This document shows, one piece after another, positions 35,063-44,638 of a stretch of DNA of 64,000 nt; the stretch's first letter is position 1; every line of letters starts with the position of its first letter. Below the pieces are notes generated by a model. That model saw only the letters and a list, made by a program, of their open reading frames with translations. It was not told the origin of the DNA and made no database searches. Origin of the DNA: Pseudomonadota bacterium (GTDB lineage Bacteria; Pseudomonadota; Gammaproteobacteria; Steroidobacterales; Steroidobacteraceae). Both the position numbers and the translations under genes were made by a program. Where the stretch lies: contig JADJOO010000012.1 in assembly GCA_016713725.1 (NCBI GenBank), positions 1 through 64,000 of the forward strand, in the 5' to 3' direction.

Positions 35063-35449
35063 CGTGTCTGCGGTGCCGGCTGCAGATTAGCAGGTCATGC
35101 ATGGCGTCAAGAACTTCGGCGCGGGCGATTGCCCGCAGTCGGTCAGCTGCAACGGGCTGGCATTGGACTTCCCCCAGAACGGATGACAGCTCCGGGCTAG
35201 GATCGGGCTGCGATGTGATCGCGTCGACGTTGACGATGCCGCCGTGCGAGATTCTCGGCTTTGGCCGAGGGAATGCGCCCTGTCAGGCACGGGCCTGAGG
35301 CGATGGCGTTCCGGGTCTTTTCCGGGCGAGCGTGTCCGCCTTTCCGCTCGCCCGGAGAAGACCCGGAACGGACGCCCTCACCGACCGTCCGTCCTGGATC
35401 GACCTTCCCGATGAAGGACCGCCTTCGGGCACTCAAACCCTCGCAACCC
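35063..35449. other. 387-bp gap without a recognisable gene
   Basis: No open frame here has coding character. The main content is the long hairpin at 35307-35370. Before it lies the upstream region of the membrane protein gene; after it come about 80 bases including CAACCCCTAATCCC (about 35449), which resembles the CCCCTAA units at 24690-24712. Confidence 0.5.
35307..35370. repeat. Long hairpin, 26-bp arms with one mismatch
   Basis: The arms at 35307-35332 and 35345-35370 are complementary at 25 of 26 positions around a 12-base loop. The left arm begins CGTTCCGGGTCTT and the right arm ends AAGACCCGGAACG. No T run follows on either strand. It lies 80 bp beyond the end of the OYE-family gene, so it may act as a terminator for that gene or be a dispersed palindrome. 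Confidence 0.75.
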
Positions 35450-36778
35450 CTAATCCCTTCTCGGGTAGACACGTCGCGTCGCATACGCGGCCTTCAGCTC
35501 GGCGCCCAGGTATTCCCGCAACGTCGAGAACACGCCGCGTGAGATGTCGGCGGGCTTGCCCTCCGCCAGCCTGAAAAGCTGGCAGTAGTACCAGGACTGC
35601 GCGGCGAAGGCGTTGAGCGCCTTGGCAGCGACGCTCGAACCCTGCGGTGACAGCCACCCGCGATCCCGCAATCGCAGGCGATCGTCGAGGTCGTCGATGC
35701 CGTCCCTTGCCCCCGCCAGCAGCTGGCGCGGGAAATCAGGCATCCAGCAGAGCGGCCGCCCGAGTCCGATCACGTCGCAGTCACCCGCGCCCGGCGCCGC
35801 GCCGAGCGCGCAAGCCATGCCAGCGCGCGTACGGAAACCGCCGGTGACCATCAACGGCATGCGGGCCACGCGGCGGATCGCCGTCGCGTACTCGAGGAAA
35901 TAGGCTTCACGTGCCCGCGTGCTGCGACGGACGGGTATCGCGTCCTCGGACCGGCCTTCGAAACCGATCAGTCTCGGCTGTTCGTACGTGCCGCCCGAGA
36001 CCTCGAGCAGATCCACGCTTTCGTCGTTCAGCCACGCGACGACCCGCAGGCACTCCTCGTGCGAGAAGCCGCCCTTGCGAAAGTCATCCGAATTCAGCTT
36101 CAGCGCCACGGGAAAATCCCGGCCCACGGCTTTGCGCACGGCACGCAGCGTCTCCAGCAGAAAACGGGCGCGGTTCGCCAGCGTTCCACCCCAGGCATCC
36201 GTGCGCTGGTTCGTGATCGGGGAAAGGAACGAGCTGATCAGGTACCCATGGGCCCCGTGCACCTGCACGCCGGTGAATCCGCATTCGCGCACGACCTGCG
36301 CCGCGTGCGCAAACCGGCCGATGAGACCGACGATCTCGTCCTCGGCCAGCGCCCGCGGGCGCGCGTAGTTGCCGAGCAGATCAAGTTGCACCGCGGACGG
36401 TGCGAGCGGGCGACCAGTGACATAACGCGGCGACTGCCGTCCCGCATGCGAAATCTGCGCCCAGAGCTGGTTGCCGCCGGCCGTCCCTGCCTGTGCCCAC
36501 GCGGCAAGCCGCGCGCGAGCCTCGGCGTCGAACGTGCGTGGCTCCGACTGGTCGATGGCGACGTTGCCGGGCCGTTCGAGGTCAAACCGGTCCACCTGCA
36601 CGTTGCCGGTGATCAACAGCCCGCTCCCGCCCTCGCTCCAGGTGCGGTACAGGCGCTCGAGCGAGTGGGTTGCACGCAACCAGGCGTCGGCCAGCCCTTC
36701 GGTCATCGCTGCCTTGGCGAGCCGGTTCGGCAGCACGGCGCCACAGGGCAGCGACAGGGGCTGTGTCAGTGCGTCCAT
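35450..36778 (-). CDS. NADH:flavin oxidoreductase, Old Yellow Enzyme family
   Basis: 442 residues. A TIM-barrel FMN enzyme: LPCGAVLPNRLAKAAMTEGLAD at the start, QLWAQISHAGRQ, then FTGVQVHGAHGYLISSFLSPITNQRTDAWGGTLANRARFLLE, the diagnostic H-x-A-H/GYL/SP-x-N-R-R-D-x-[YW]GG signature. LLEVSGGTYEQP and MVTGGFRT follow, matching the phosphate-binding end of the barrel. It reduces activated C=C bonds or related substrates with NAD(P)H; the substrate is unknown. No 4Fe-4S domain of the larger subfamily is present. It is divergent from a gene of unknown function. Confidence 0.9.
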   Translation of the reverse strand: MDALTQPLSLPCGAVLPNRLAKAAMTEGLADAWLRATHSLERLYRTWSEGGSGLLITGNVQVDRFDLERPGNVAIDQSEPRTFDAEARARLAAWAQAGTAGGNQLWAQISHAGRQSPRYVTGRPLAPSAVQLDLLGNYARPRALAEDEIVGLIGRFAHAAQVVRECGFTGVQVHGAHGYLISSFLSPITNQRTDAWGGTLANRARFLLETLRAVRKAVGRDFPVALKLNSDDFRKGGFSHEECLRVVAWLNDESVDLLEVSGGTYEQPRLIGFEGRSEDAIPVRRSTRAREAYFLEYATAIRRVARMPLMVTGGFRTRAGMACALGAAPGAGDCDVIGLGRPLCWMPDFPRQLLAGARDGIDDLDDRLRLRDRGWLSPQGSSVAAKALNAFAAQSWYYCQLFRLAEGKPADISRGVFSTLREYLGAELKAAYATRRVYPRRD

Positions 36779-36911
36779 CGTTTAACCTCTCCCGATTGCG
36801 GGGTATGATCGCGCATCGAATGCGCAGACGCCGTGACGTCCTGCGCGACACCAACGAGAACAGGGTGGAGGTTTCGCCGATGCTGACCAGGGAAAAACTG
36901 ACGATCGTGCA

Positions 36912-37382
36912 GTGGCAGGCGTGCGCAACACGCCGCATCACGTGATCATCGCCGTATCGTCCTCGGGCGGCAGCGCCTTCGACGAGATGCTCGAGCGCTC
37001 GGCAGGCCTGCAGGGCATCGTCGATGCCATCAACAGCACGCATCCGCTTGTGAGCGAGATTGCCGGCAGCACGCACATCATGCATGCGCAGGACGACGTC
37101 CGTAAGTGGTTCTACACGCTGGACGAAGGCCACCGCACGCCGGACAAGCTGCAGGAAAAAGCGCTGGAAACGGCACACCACGCACTCGAGGCGCTCGGCA
37201 CGCACGGTAGCGCGGAAGACCTGATGCATTACGGTGAGTTCGTGATGTCACTGGCCACGCGCGTTGCACGCGCTGCGCGCGAAGGCGACCTGATGGGCAT
37301 CGGTGGCGAACTCGTGAGCGAGAAAGAGCGCGTGTTCATCGAACGTCTCGACCAGCTCATCCAGGAACGTCGCACCCGCTGA
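36912..37382 (+). CDS. Hypothetical protein, helical
   Basis: 156 residues from a GTG at 36912. I do not recognise it. It is predicted mostly helical, with segments FDEMLERSAGLQGIVDAI, RTPDKLQEKALETAHHALEALG and the stretch around EDLMHYGEFVMSLATRVARAAREG. His and Met are frequent. The better initiation site is upstream: GGAGG (36867-36871) before ATG 36880 (MLTREKLTIVQ), but that frame stops at 36945. A single indel between 36880 and 36912 may have split one start from the body. It diverges from the OYE-family gene. Confidence 0.6.
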   Translation: MAGVRNTPHHVIIAVSSSGGSAFDEMLERSAGLQGIVDAINSTHPLVSEIAGSTHIMHAQDDVRKWFYTLDEGHRTPDKLQEKALETAHHALEALGTHGSAEDLMHYGEFVMSLATRVARAAREGDLMGIGGELVSEKERVFIERLDQLIQERRTR

Positions 37383-37433
37383 GCCGCCCGAAGCCGGCAT
37401 CCGCCGGCTCCAGTTCCCGCCATCCACCGACGA

Positions 37434-37451
37434 CCGGGCCGTAAGGCCCGG
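37434..37451. terminator. Hairpin between convergent genes
   Basis: CCGGGCC (37434-37440) pairs with GGCCCGG (37445-37451) over a GTAA loop, in the 76-bp gap between the hypothetical gene and the RND exporter gene, which converge. A weaker GCCGGC/GCCGGC pair lies at about 37393-37408. No T run; probably a bidirectional terminator-like hairpin. Confidence 0.45.
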
Positions 37452-37458
37452 CCTGCGT

Positions 37459-39879
37459 TTACGCCGCCTTGGCCTTGGCCGGTGACTTTCGATCGCCCAC
37501 CAGGTACGCCGCCAGCGCCGGCAGCAGCAGGATCGCGCCGAACATGTTCACCAGGAACATGAAGCAGAGCAGGATGCCCATGTCCGCCTGGAACTTCAGG
37601 TCCGAGAAGGTCCACGTGGCCACCGAGATCGTCATGGTCACGGCCGTGAAGACCGACGCCGTGCCGCGCTGCTTGAGCGCCTCGACGAAGGCGTCCTTGA
37701 GCTTGAGGCCGCCGTCTTCCATCTCGTGCTTCATGCGCTCGAAGAGGTAGATGCCGTAGTCGACGCCGACGCCGACGCCGAGCGCCACGACCGGCAGCGT
37801 GTTCACCTTCACGCCGATCCCGAGGATGGCCATCAGCGCATTGCAGAGGATCGTCACCAGCGCGAGCGGCAGGATGATGCAGAGCGTGATCGGGAACGAT
37901 CGGAACGTGATCAGGCAGAGCACCATCACCGACGCGAACAACGCCAGATTGACCCACTTGTCGGCGGCCTCGACGGCCTCGTTCGTGGCCGCCATGACGC
38001 CGACGTTGCCGCTGGCAAGACGGAAGGTGACGCGCTCGGTGTCGCCACCGGCCGCCTTGAAGTCCTTCACTACCTTTACGATGTGCTCGATCGTCTGCGC
38101 CTGGTGGTCGGTCGTGTAGATGCTGATCGGCATGGCCGTGCAACGCGAGTTCATGAACTCGTTGCCCAGCCGCGTGGCATACCCCACGCCCTGCGCGATC
38201 TGCGCGCGGCTCTCGGGCAGCATGCGCCATTTGATGAACGTCTCGGCGAACGACTGCGTCATCGACTTGACGAAGCCCGCAAGGCTGCGCACGGTCGCCA
38301 CTCCTTCCACCTGCCGCATCTGGAATTCGAAGTCCTCGATCTTGTCCATGACGTCGCGATCGACGCAGGGCGAGTCGTCGTCGCTTTCCGGCTTCGCCTC
38401 GGCGATGACCTGCAGCAGGTCCACGCCGATCGCAAAGTGGCTGGTGATCATCCCGACGTCCTGGTTGTAGCGCGAGTCGGGTCGCAGTTCCGGCACGCCC
38501 TTGCCGAGGTCGCCGATGTGCAGGTGCCGCGCCTGCGACAGGCCGAACGCCAGCAGTCCAAGGCCGATCAGGATCGGCACCCAGGCGACCTTCTTCGTTG
38601 CGAGCGGACCGATGCGCTCCCAGAACCAGTCGCCTGCCGTTTCCTTGCCGGCCAGCTTCGAGGCCTGCTCGGGCGTGAACTTGTAGTACGAGAGCAGGAT
38701 CGGCAGCAGCATCTTGTTGGTGATGATCATCACGGTGACGCCGATCGTCGCCGTGAAGGCGAGCTCGCGCACGATCTCGATCTCGACGAAGGCGATGACC
38801 ATGAAGCCCAGCGCGTTCGCCAGCAGCGCCATCGCGCCCGGGATGAACAGCTTCTGGAACGAATGCGTCGATGCCGTGATGCCGTCGGCGCCGTGCAGCG
38901 TCTCGAGCCGCCACGCGTTCGTCATCTGCACCGCGTGCGAGACGGCGATCGAGAAGATCAGGAACGGCACCAGGATCGACATCGGGTCGAGGCCCAGACC
39001 GAAGACCGGCAGCAGGCCAAGCAGCCAGATGACCGGCACGATCGCGCAGATCAGCGCCAGCGCCGTGATCATCAGCGAGCCGGAATACCAGTACAGCAGC
39101 AGCGCGGTGATCACGAACGCAATGCCGAAGAAAACCAGCACGCCGGCCGCACCCTTGGCGATGTCGCCCACGGCCTTGGCGAACCCGATGATGTGGACGC
39201 CGATATTCTCGTTTTCGTACTTGGCGCGGATCCCCTCGAGCTGGGCCGCCACCGCCTGCAGGTCGAGGCGTTCGCCCGTTTCCGGGTCGTTCTCCATGAG
39301 AGTCGCCACGACCATCGCTGCGGTCTGGTCATTCGAGACCAGGCGCCCGACCCAGTCGGACTTGAGCAGGTTCTCCTGCACCTTCGCCATCTGTTCCGGC
39401 GTGCCCGCGAAATCCGCGGACACCACGTTGCCGCCGCGGAAGCCGTCCTCGACGACCTCGGTGTAGCGCACGTTCGAGGTGAACAGCGACGCAACGGAGC
39501 TGCGCTCGACGCCGGGAATATAGAAAACCTCTTCGGTCACCTTGCGCAGTGACTCCATGAACTGCTTGTCGTAGATGGTCCCTTTCTTGTTCTGCAGTGC
39601 GACCAGCACCTTGTTGGCGCCGCCGAAGTCAGACTGGTACTCCAGGAAGGTCGCCATGTACGGGTGCTTCAGCGGGATCATCTTGGTGAATGCCGCCTGC
39701 ACGCGCAGCTGGCTCGCCATCGCGCCCAGCAGGATGGTGATCAGGATGAACAGGATCAGCAGCGGCTTGCGGTAGTGGAAGATCCAGTAGGAAATCTTGC
39801 CGACCCAGTCCGGCGTGAACTGGATCTTCTCGATCGCGGCATCGTCGGCACTCATGCCGGGCTTAACGTCGTTCGCCAT
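37459..39879 (-). CDS. RND superfamily exporter (MMPL type)
   Basis: 806 residues in two similar halves. Each has one N-terminal membrane helix (KPLLILFILITILLGAMASQ and VAWVPILIGLGLLAFGLSQA), a soluble periplasmic domain, then five helices: first half GVLVFFGIAFVITALLLYWY to LANALGFMVIAFVE; second half LALFASVMVLCLITFRSFP to FLVNMFGAILLLPALAAYLV. The motif GVGVGVDYGIYLFERM in the second half carries the intramembrane Asp of proton-driven MMPL/RND transporters. Unlike AcrB it has small periplasmic loops and resembles hydrophobic-compound or lipid exporters. It follows the YCF48-like gene by 24 bp and is the last gene of the module. Confidence 0.88.
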   Translation of the reverse strand: MANDVKPGMSADDAAIEKIQFTPDWVGKISYWIFHYRKPLLILFILITILLGAMASQLRVQAAFTKMIPLKHPYMATFLEYQSDFGGANKVLVALQNKKGTIYDKQFMESLRKVTEEVFYIPGVERSSVASLFTSNVRYTEVVEDGFRGGNVVSADFAGTPEQMAKVQENLLKSDWVGRLVSNDQTAAMVVATLMENDPETGERLDLQAVAAQLEGIRAKYENENIGVHIIGFAKAVGDIAKGAAGVLVFFGIAFVITALLLYWYSGSLMITALALICAIVPVIWLLGLLPVFGLGLDPMSILVPFLIFSIAVSHAVQMTNAWRLETLHGADGITASTHSFQKLFIPGAMALLANALGFMVIAFVEIEIVRELAFTATIGVTVMIITNKMLLPILLSYYKFTPEQASKLAGKETAGDWFWERIGPLATKKVAWVPILIGLGLLAFGLSQARHLHIGDLGKGVPELRPDSRYNQDVGMITSHFAIGVDLLQVIAEAKPESDDDSPCVDRDVMDKIEDFEFQMRQVEGVATVRSLAGFVKSMTQSFAETFIKWRMLPESRAQIAQGVGYATRLGNEFMNSRCTAMPISIYTTDHQAQTIEHIVKVVKDFKAAGGDTERVTFRLASGNVGVMAATNEAVEAADKWVNLALFASVMVLCLITFRSFPITLCIILPLALVTILCNALMAILGIGVKVNTLPVVALGVGVGVDYGIYLFERMKHEMEDGGLKLKDAFVEALKQRGTASVFTAVTMTISVATWTFSDLKFQADMGILLCFMFLVNMFGAILLLPALAAYLVGDRKSPAKAKAA

Positions 39880-39903
39880 TTATCTTGTCCTTGCCCGCTG
39901 TCG

Positions 39904-40885
39904 TTACTGGCCCTTGAGCCAGGCCGGGTCGAGCGGCGTGACGCCGCTTTCGCCCGCGAAGAAGATGCCGCCCGCCCGTCTTCTCGATCAGTCCGGCAAA
40001 GCCTTTGCCGGGTTTGGCCGTGTGCAGCACGAAACTCTGGCCCCCGTCGGCGCTTTCGGCGATCAGGCCGGAGTTGCCAACGAGCATCACACGCCCGTCG
40101 GCGAGTTGCTGGCCCGACATGAAGGACACGGTCGTGCCCGTTTCGACCTTCTGCCAGGTCGCACCAAGGTCGAGCGTCCGGTAGACGTTGCCACGCATGC
40201 CGAAGACGAGGACGCTGCCGTCCTTGACCGCCAGCGCGCCGAAGAACGATCCCTGGTACGGCGACGTGAGCGCGACCCAGGTGGCGCCGCCGTCGTCGGA
40301 CCTCGCGAGCGTGCCGGACTCGCCCGCCAGCAGCAGCGACGTGCCGACGACGATGACCTGCGAAATGTGGCGGTCGAAGTCTTCGGACAGCACCATGCCG
40401 CGCTGCCAGGTCTTGCCCGCATCGACCGAATCGAAGTACAGCCCGAATGCGCCGAAAGCAATGAAATGGTCGCCATCGAGGTGTGTCACGCCGAGCAGGG
40501 AGTCGGGGCCGGCCTCGTCGACGACGACCTCGGACCAGGTCGTGCCGCCATCGTCCGTGCGCACGAACGACCCGCCGTGGCCGACCGCGACCCCGACCTT
40601 GTCGTCCTTGAACGCCACCCCGGTGAGTTGCCGCGTGATGGGCGTCTGCACGCCCTTCCATGCCTTGCCATCGTCGGAGACCAGCGCGAAGCCGCGCTCG
40701 CCGACGGCGACGAGCCGATCGCCGACCCGTGTGACGTCGAGCAGCACGATCCTGTCGCTGCGCACATCGACTACCACAGTGGAGCCAGGCTTCGCCGAGG
40801 CGGCCTTGTCTTCGCTGCGCGCAGGCGCGGCAACGCAGAGTGTCGCGCCAAGCAAGGCGCAGGCAATTCCCGCCCGATACGTCAT
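39904..40885 (-). CDS. YCF48-like (BNR/Asp-box) secreted beta-propeller protein, frameshift near the end
   Basis: Start at the ATG complementary to 40883-40885 (MTYRAGIACALLGATLCVAAPARSE), a clear signal peptide; the ORF upstream to 40924 is extra. The body consists of repeated Asp-box strands: SDDGKAWKGV, RTDDGGTTWSEV, DSVDAGKTWQRG, RSDDGGATWVAL, TLDLGATWQKV and ESADGGQSF. This matches the YCF48/HCF136-like propeller commonly encoded with RND/DUF1302/DUF1329 genes. Near 39968 an extra G shifts the frame; removing it restores GGIFFAGESGVTPLDPAWLKGQ and a TAA at 39904-39906 (span is one over a multiple of three). Exact role unknown. Confidence 0.85.
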
Positions 40886-40927
40886 TTTCTCGTTTCCCCC
40901 GCGGCCGGGCTCCCCCTGCCGCAAAAC

Positions 40928-40957
40928 GGCCGGCCCCGGTGCAACCGGAGGCCGGCC
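40928..40957. repeat. GC-rich hairpin between DUF1329 and YCF48-like genes
   Basis: GGCCGGCC at the left edge and GGCCGGCC at the right edge are complementary and continue as CCGG/CCGG with one bulged base around a short loop. It lies in the 113-bp gap inside the minus-strand module, so it may attenuate transcription or stabilise RNA. No T run. Confidence 0.5.
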
Positions 40958-40998
40958 ATCGTCAGCTCAATCGAGGCATCACGTCCCCGTATGCGCGA

Positions 40999-42354
40999 TT
41001 ACTTGGTACCCATGCGACGCAGTGCATCGGGCTGGAAATCGCCCCACTTGCCCTTCTGGTTCCAGTCCCACGGCGTCTTGATCTCGTTGTCCAGTCCGGC
41101 GGCATAGTACGCACCGCTGTTCAGGTCGTGCCAGAGGTTGGCTCGGTAATACGGGATCTTTGCGTCGTAGAACTGCATCAGAGGATGGACACCGATGCGC
41201 CAGAGCTGCTTGCGCGTGTCATAGGCGTCTTCATACAACACCGACCACGAATCCTCGTCGAGGTAGAACACCCGCTTGCCATAGATGTGCTTGCTCCCCG
41301 GCTTGAGGGTGGCCTCCACCTCCCACACGCGGTGCAGTTCGTAGCGCATGAGGTCGGGATTGATCGTGCCTTTCTGGATGATGTCGGTCTTGTACTTGAG
41401 ATTCTTGTTGGCCAGCTTGTAGGCGTTGTAAGGGACGTAGATCTCCTTCTTGCCAACCAGCTTCCAGTCATAGCGGTCCGGCGCGCCGTTCCACGCGTCG
41501 AACTGGTCGGACGTGCGCATGCCCTCCGTGCCGTCCGTAAAGTTGTCGTGGGCGAGATCCGGGGCGCGGCGCACGCGCCGCTGTCCCGCGTTGTAGATCC
41601 AGGCCGAGCGCGTCTGCTTCACCTGGTCGACGGGCTCGTGCACGAGGAACATCGTGCCCTCGAGCGTCGCCGGTGTGGTGAAGGCCGACTGGAACGCCAG
41701 CAGCAGGTTCTCCTGCGGCTGGTCCAGGCTCGTATTGAAGATGCGATACTCGCGGGAACCGATCTTGTAGAAATCGCCGTTCGCCCGCACCGGGAAGCTG
41801 TTGTACTCGCGCAGCACGCCGGCTCCGAGGTACCGCTGCTGGTGATTGTAGATGGCTTCGATGCCGCTCTTCGGGATCGGGAACGGCACGTCTGCGCGCC
41901 CGCCGGTGATGCCGAAGCCAACGAGTTCGAGCTTCGGCGCGTTCGCTTTTACATCCGCGTACACCGAGTCCGGAAAGCATGCCGTCCGGCGGGTCTCGTA
42001 GACCGGCATCTTGAAGTTGTCGTACTTCGCGAGCAGGGCGAGCGTGCCTGGCGTCAGCTTGTCCTTGTACTGCGCTGCGTTGGCCTTGGTGATCGTGAAC
42101 TTCGGCTTGTCGCCGGGGAACGGGTCCACGTAGCCCTTGGCCGGCGTCCAGCCCGCGGGCGGCGTGCACTGGCCACCGGTCCAGGTCGGAATGGTCCCGT
42201 CCTTGTTGCCCGCCTTCTCTGCGCCCATCGGGGTGAGGTCGGCGCCGAGGCGCGCAGCTTCGGCGGCCGTGAGCTTCGCGTACGCCGGCAGCGCCGTGCC
42301 CAGCAGACCGGCCGCCGCGATCGCGGTGGCGAGGATCCTGTTCATAGTCTTCAT
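40999..42354 (-). CDS. DUF1329 family periplasmic protein
   Basis: 451 residues with a signal peptide (ILATAIAAAGLLGTALPAYAK). The family markers are LTAAEAARLGADLTPMGAEKAGN, DGTIPTWTGG, YVDPFPGDKPKFTIT, RREYRIFNT-like GSREYRIFNTS and the C-terminal RVFYLDEDSWSVLYEDAYDTRKQLWRIGV. DUF1329 proteins are secreted, predicted to have a LolA/LolB-like fold, and are almost always next to a DUF1302 outer-membrane protein, as here (22 bp between). A role in carrying hydrophobic molecules or lipids across the periplasm is the inference. Confidence 0.92.
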   Translation of the reverse strand: MKTMNRILATAIAAAGLLGTALPAYAKLTAAEAARLGADLTPMGAEKAGNKDGTIPTWTGGQCTPPAGWTPAKGYVDPFPGDKPKFTITKANAAQYKDKLTPGTLALLAKYDNFKMPVYETRRTACFPDSVYADVKANAPKLELVGFGITGGRADVPFPIPKSGIEAIYNHQQRYLGAGVLREYNSFPVRANGDFYKIGSREYRIFNTSLDQPQENLLLAFQSAFTTPATLEGTMFLVHEPVDQVKQTRSAWIYNAGQRRVRRAPDLAHDNFTDGTEGMRTSDQFDAWNGAPDRYDWKLVGKKEIYVPYNAYKLANKNLKYKTDIIQKGTINPDLMRYELHRVWEVEATLKPGSKHIYGKRVFYLDEDSWSVLYEDAYDTRKQLWRIGVHPLMQFYDAKIPYYRANLWHDLNSGAYYAAGLDNEIKTPWDWNQKGKWGDFQPDALRRMGTK

Positions 42355-42376
42355 CTGGTTCGTCTCCTGGATCCGG

Positions 42377-44638
42377 TTAGAAGGTCACGCTGACGGCGGC
42401 CGAGTAGTAGTCGCGATCGAACAGCGGATCGAAGTTGTCGTTGTCGTAGCTGACGTAGTTGAGGTCTAGCACGTACTTCTTGTTGTAGTTGAACTTCACG
42501 CCGAGGCCCAGCGTCATGCGGTCCTCGATGAAGGTCGGGTCCATCGACACGCCTTCCACATCGTGCGCCCAGAAAACGCTAGGGGTTACGGTCACGCCGC
42601 TGTCCATGACGTTGTTGTAGTCCATCGAGACGCGCAGGCGATAGCCCCAGGCCACGTCCGTCACGTAACCGTCGTTCCGGCAGCCGTTCGGTTGCGGGTT
42701 GTAGAGGCGATTTGCCGCCGGGACGGGCAGCCCCGAAAACGTCGGTGAACACATGTCGCCCGCACTCGCCTGGCCCAGGCCAGGCTGGCCTTCGGGCGAG
42801 GTCGGGTCAGCGGCATAACCCGGTCCTGAACCCGTGCCAAACATGAAGCCGCGTCCGTAGCGGATCCCGCCCTTGGTGTAGTCGGGCACGTTGTTCCACT
42901 GCGAACCGATCTCGCCAACGACCAGCATGCTCTCAGCGCCGAGGATGTTGCTGAAAGTCTTGACCGCGTTGACCTGGAACTGGGTCTTGTTGAACAGGCC
43001 GTGGCCGATCATGTAGGTGCCCTCGCTCTGCGCTTGCACCGCGCGTGCAATCTCGCGATAAGGCCCGATACCGAGCACGCCTGCGCCGATCAGGTCGTTG
43101 CCGTTGACCATGACAGGCACGTCGACCTGATAACTCAGTTCGGCAGACGTCGACCAGCTCAGCAGGTTGGTCGCAGCGCTGATCCCGTAGATCTGGATGT
43201 CCTCGGGGTATTCCCAGAAGCCCTTGCCGGATTCCAGGTTGGTCGGCAGACCGACGGAGGCCAGGAAGCCTTCGATCGCGGCCTCGGCGCCTGGCATCAG
43301 GCTGCGCAGCCGACTCGACGTCCAGTAGTTGCCGTAAGCATCGGTGCCGATCAGCCCTGCGGCCGTCAGCGCCGCCTGCTGCGCGGCCGGGAGATCTTTC
43401 CAGTTCGTGCCGGTAACGCTCGCCGCGACCGGAAGCCGGCTGTGGATGTTCATCGCGTACAGGCCGATTTCCGTGTCGATCTTCTCGACCGGGAACCGGA
43501 AGGCCAGGCCAAACTGGCCGGAGTCGCTCGCTTCACGGCCCCTGATGGCCGGGACATAGGTGCCGGCGGCCCCCTGCTGGAAAGGTTGCGAACCCAGCTG
43601 CCCGACGATCGGTGACGCCGTGCCCGGAGCGATGTTGCCCAACTGGCCGCCGACGACGGTGATGCTGTTGCAGGCTCCCGGGTTGGCCGAGATCAGCGTG
43701 CTCGTCGCCGTGAAGTACGTGCCGCAACCATCCACCGACGTGTTGTTCCACTGCAGCTGGTAAAACGCCTCGATTGAGCCGAAGTCGAGACCCCAGTTCG
43801 CGTAGACGGCCCAGACCGGCAGCAGGATTTCCTTGAGCTCTGCGCCCGCACGGCGTGCAGCCGGGACGTCGATCGGATTGATCTGGTTGACGCCCTGGAT
43901 GAAGATGCTTTCACCCCAGTTGATCACCTGGTTGCCCAGGCGCAGCTGCAGGTCGGAGTTGCCGACGTCGAACGAACCATAGACATAGGCATCGAGCAGC
44001 AGGACGTTTTCGAACTGTTGTTCGGCCTCGAATCCCCGGTCGCTCAACTTGCCCTTGGGCCACAGGTTCTGTCCGGGCGGAGACACCGGCAGGCAGGCCG
44101 CACCGGGCGGCGTCGCGGCAGTGCAAATGGTGTAACCGGGGATCGGACCGAGCCTGGGGCGAACGCCGTTGAAGTCATTGGCCTGGCTGCCGACGAGCAC
44201 GTTCTCCTGGTTCAAGGCCTGGTCGTACCAGTACTTGGCCCGCAGCAAGGCGCCGAAGCGGCCGTTCTTGTACTCGAGATCCGTAGTCACCTTGAACGGC
44301 GTCGAAAACCGGTCGTTCTTGGCGTAGTTCAGGTTGCCGTCGCCCGCGGCGTGATTGCCGGCGAGGCCGTCTCTTGGGCCTACAGCCGTGCCCGGGATCA
44401 GCGGGCTCGAGTAGAGACCGATGAGTGAACCGTCCGCTCGCGTATAGAGTTGGCGACTCGGGTCCTCGGCGCGCCAGCTCGCCCCCACCGAGACGGTGGT
44501 GTTCCAGTTCAGCTTGCCGCCGTTCTCGAATTCGAATTCGATCGCGGTGGCGCTGCTGGCATAGCACGCCAGCACCGTGCCGATCACTGCGGCCAGCTGT
44601 GCGCTGCGGCGATCCGGATTCATCGTTGCACTCGTCAT
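42377..44638 (-). CDS. DUF1302 family outer-membrane protein
   Basis: 753 residues from the ATG complementary to 44636-44638, behind a GGGGGA ribosome site. A signal peptide ends ACYASSATAIEFEFENG, and the protein ends in a beta-strand with a terminal Phe (YYSAAVSVTF), as in outer-membrane barrels. Family sequence: LNWNTTVSVGASWRAEDPSRQLY, DLEYKNGRFGALLRAKYWYD, LRLGNQVINWGESIFIQGVNQINPIDV. Mate of the DUF1329 gene downstream. The nearly 300-bp leader upstream holds no gene, and I could not assign a promoter there. It would be the outer-membrane part of the envelope module. Confidence 0.9.
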   Translation of the reverse strand: MTSATMNPDRRSAQLAAVIGTVLACYASSATAIEFEFENGGKLNWNTTVSVGASWRAEDPSRQLYTRADGSLIGLYSSPLIPGTAVGPRDGLAGNHAAGDGNLNYAKNDRFSTPFKVTTDLEYKNGRFGALLRAKYWYDQALNQENVLVGSQANDFNGVRPRLGPIPGYTICTAATPPGAACLPVSPPGQNLWPKGKLSDRGFEAEQQFENVLLLDAYVYGSFDVGNSDLQLRLGNQVINWGESIFIQGVNQINPIDVPAARRAGAELKEILLPVWAVYANWGLDFGSIEAFYQLQWNNTSVDGCGTYFTATSTLISANPGACNSITVVGGQLGNIAPGTASPIVGQLGSQPFQQGAAGTYVPAIRGREASDSGQFGLAFRFPVEKIDTEIGLYAMNIHSRLPVAASVTGTNWKDLPAAQQAALTAAGLIGTDAYGNYWTSSRLRSLMPGAEAAIEGFLASVGLPTNLESGKGFWEYPEDIQIYGISAATNLLSWSTSAELSYQVDVPVMVNGNDLIGAGVLGIGPYREIARAVQAQSEGTYMIGHGLFNKTQFQVNAVKTFSNILGAESMLVVGEIGSQWNNVPDYTKGGIRYGRGFMFGTGSGPGYAADPTSPEGQPGLGQASAGDMCSPTFSGLPVPAANRLYNPQPNGCRNDGYVTDVAWGYRLRVSMDYNNVMDSGVTVTPSVFWAHDVEGVSMDPTFIEDRMTLGLGVKFNYNKKYVLDLNYVSYDNDNFDPLFDRDYYSAAVSVTF

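Noticed and set aside
37726..39552. 608-codon plus-strand open frame opposite the RND exporter gene
   Set aside because: It is rich in Arg, His, Asp and Gln with no hydrophobic core or motif, and lies wholly antisense to a clear 806-residue transporter. High GC content keeps such antisense frames open.
40840..42393. 517-codon plus-strand frame opposite the DUF1329 gene
   Set aside because: Antisense to a well-supported DUF1329 protein with signal peptide; no motifs.
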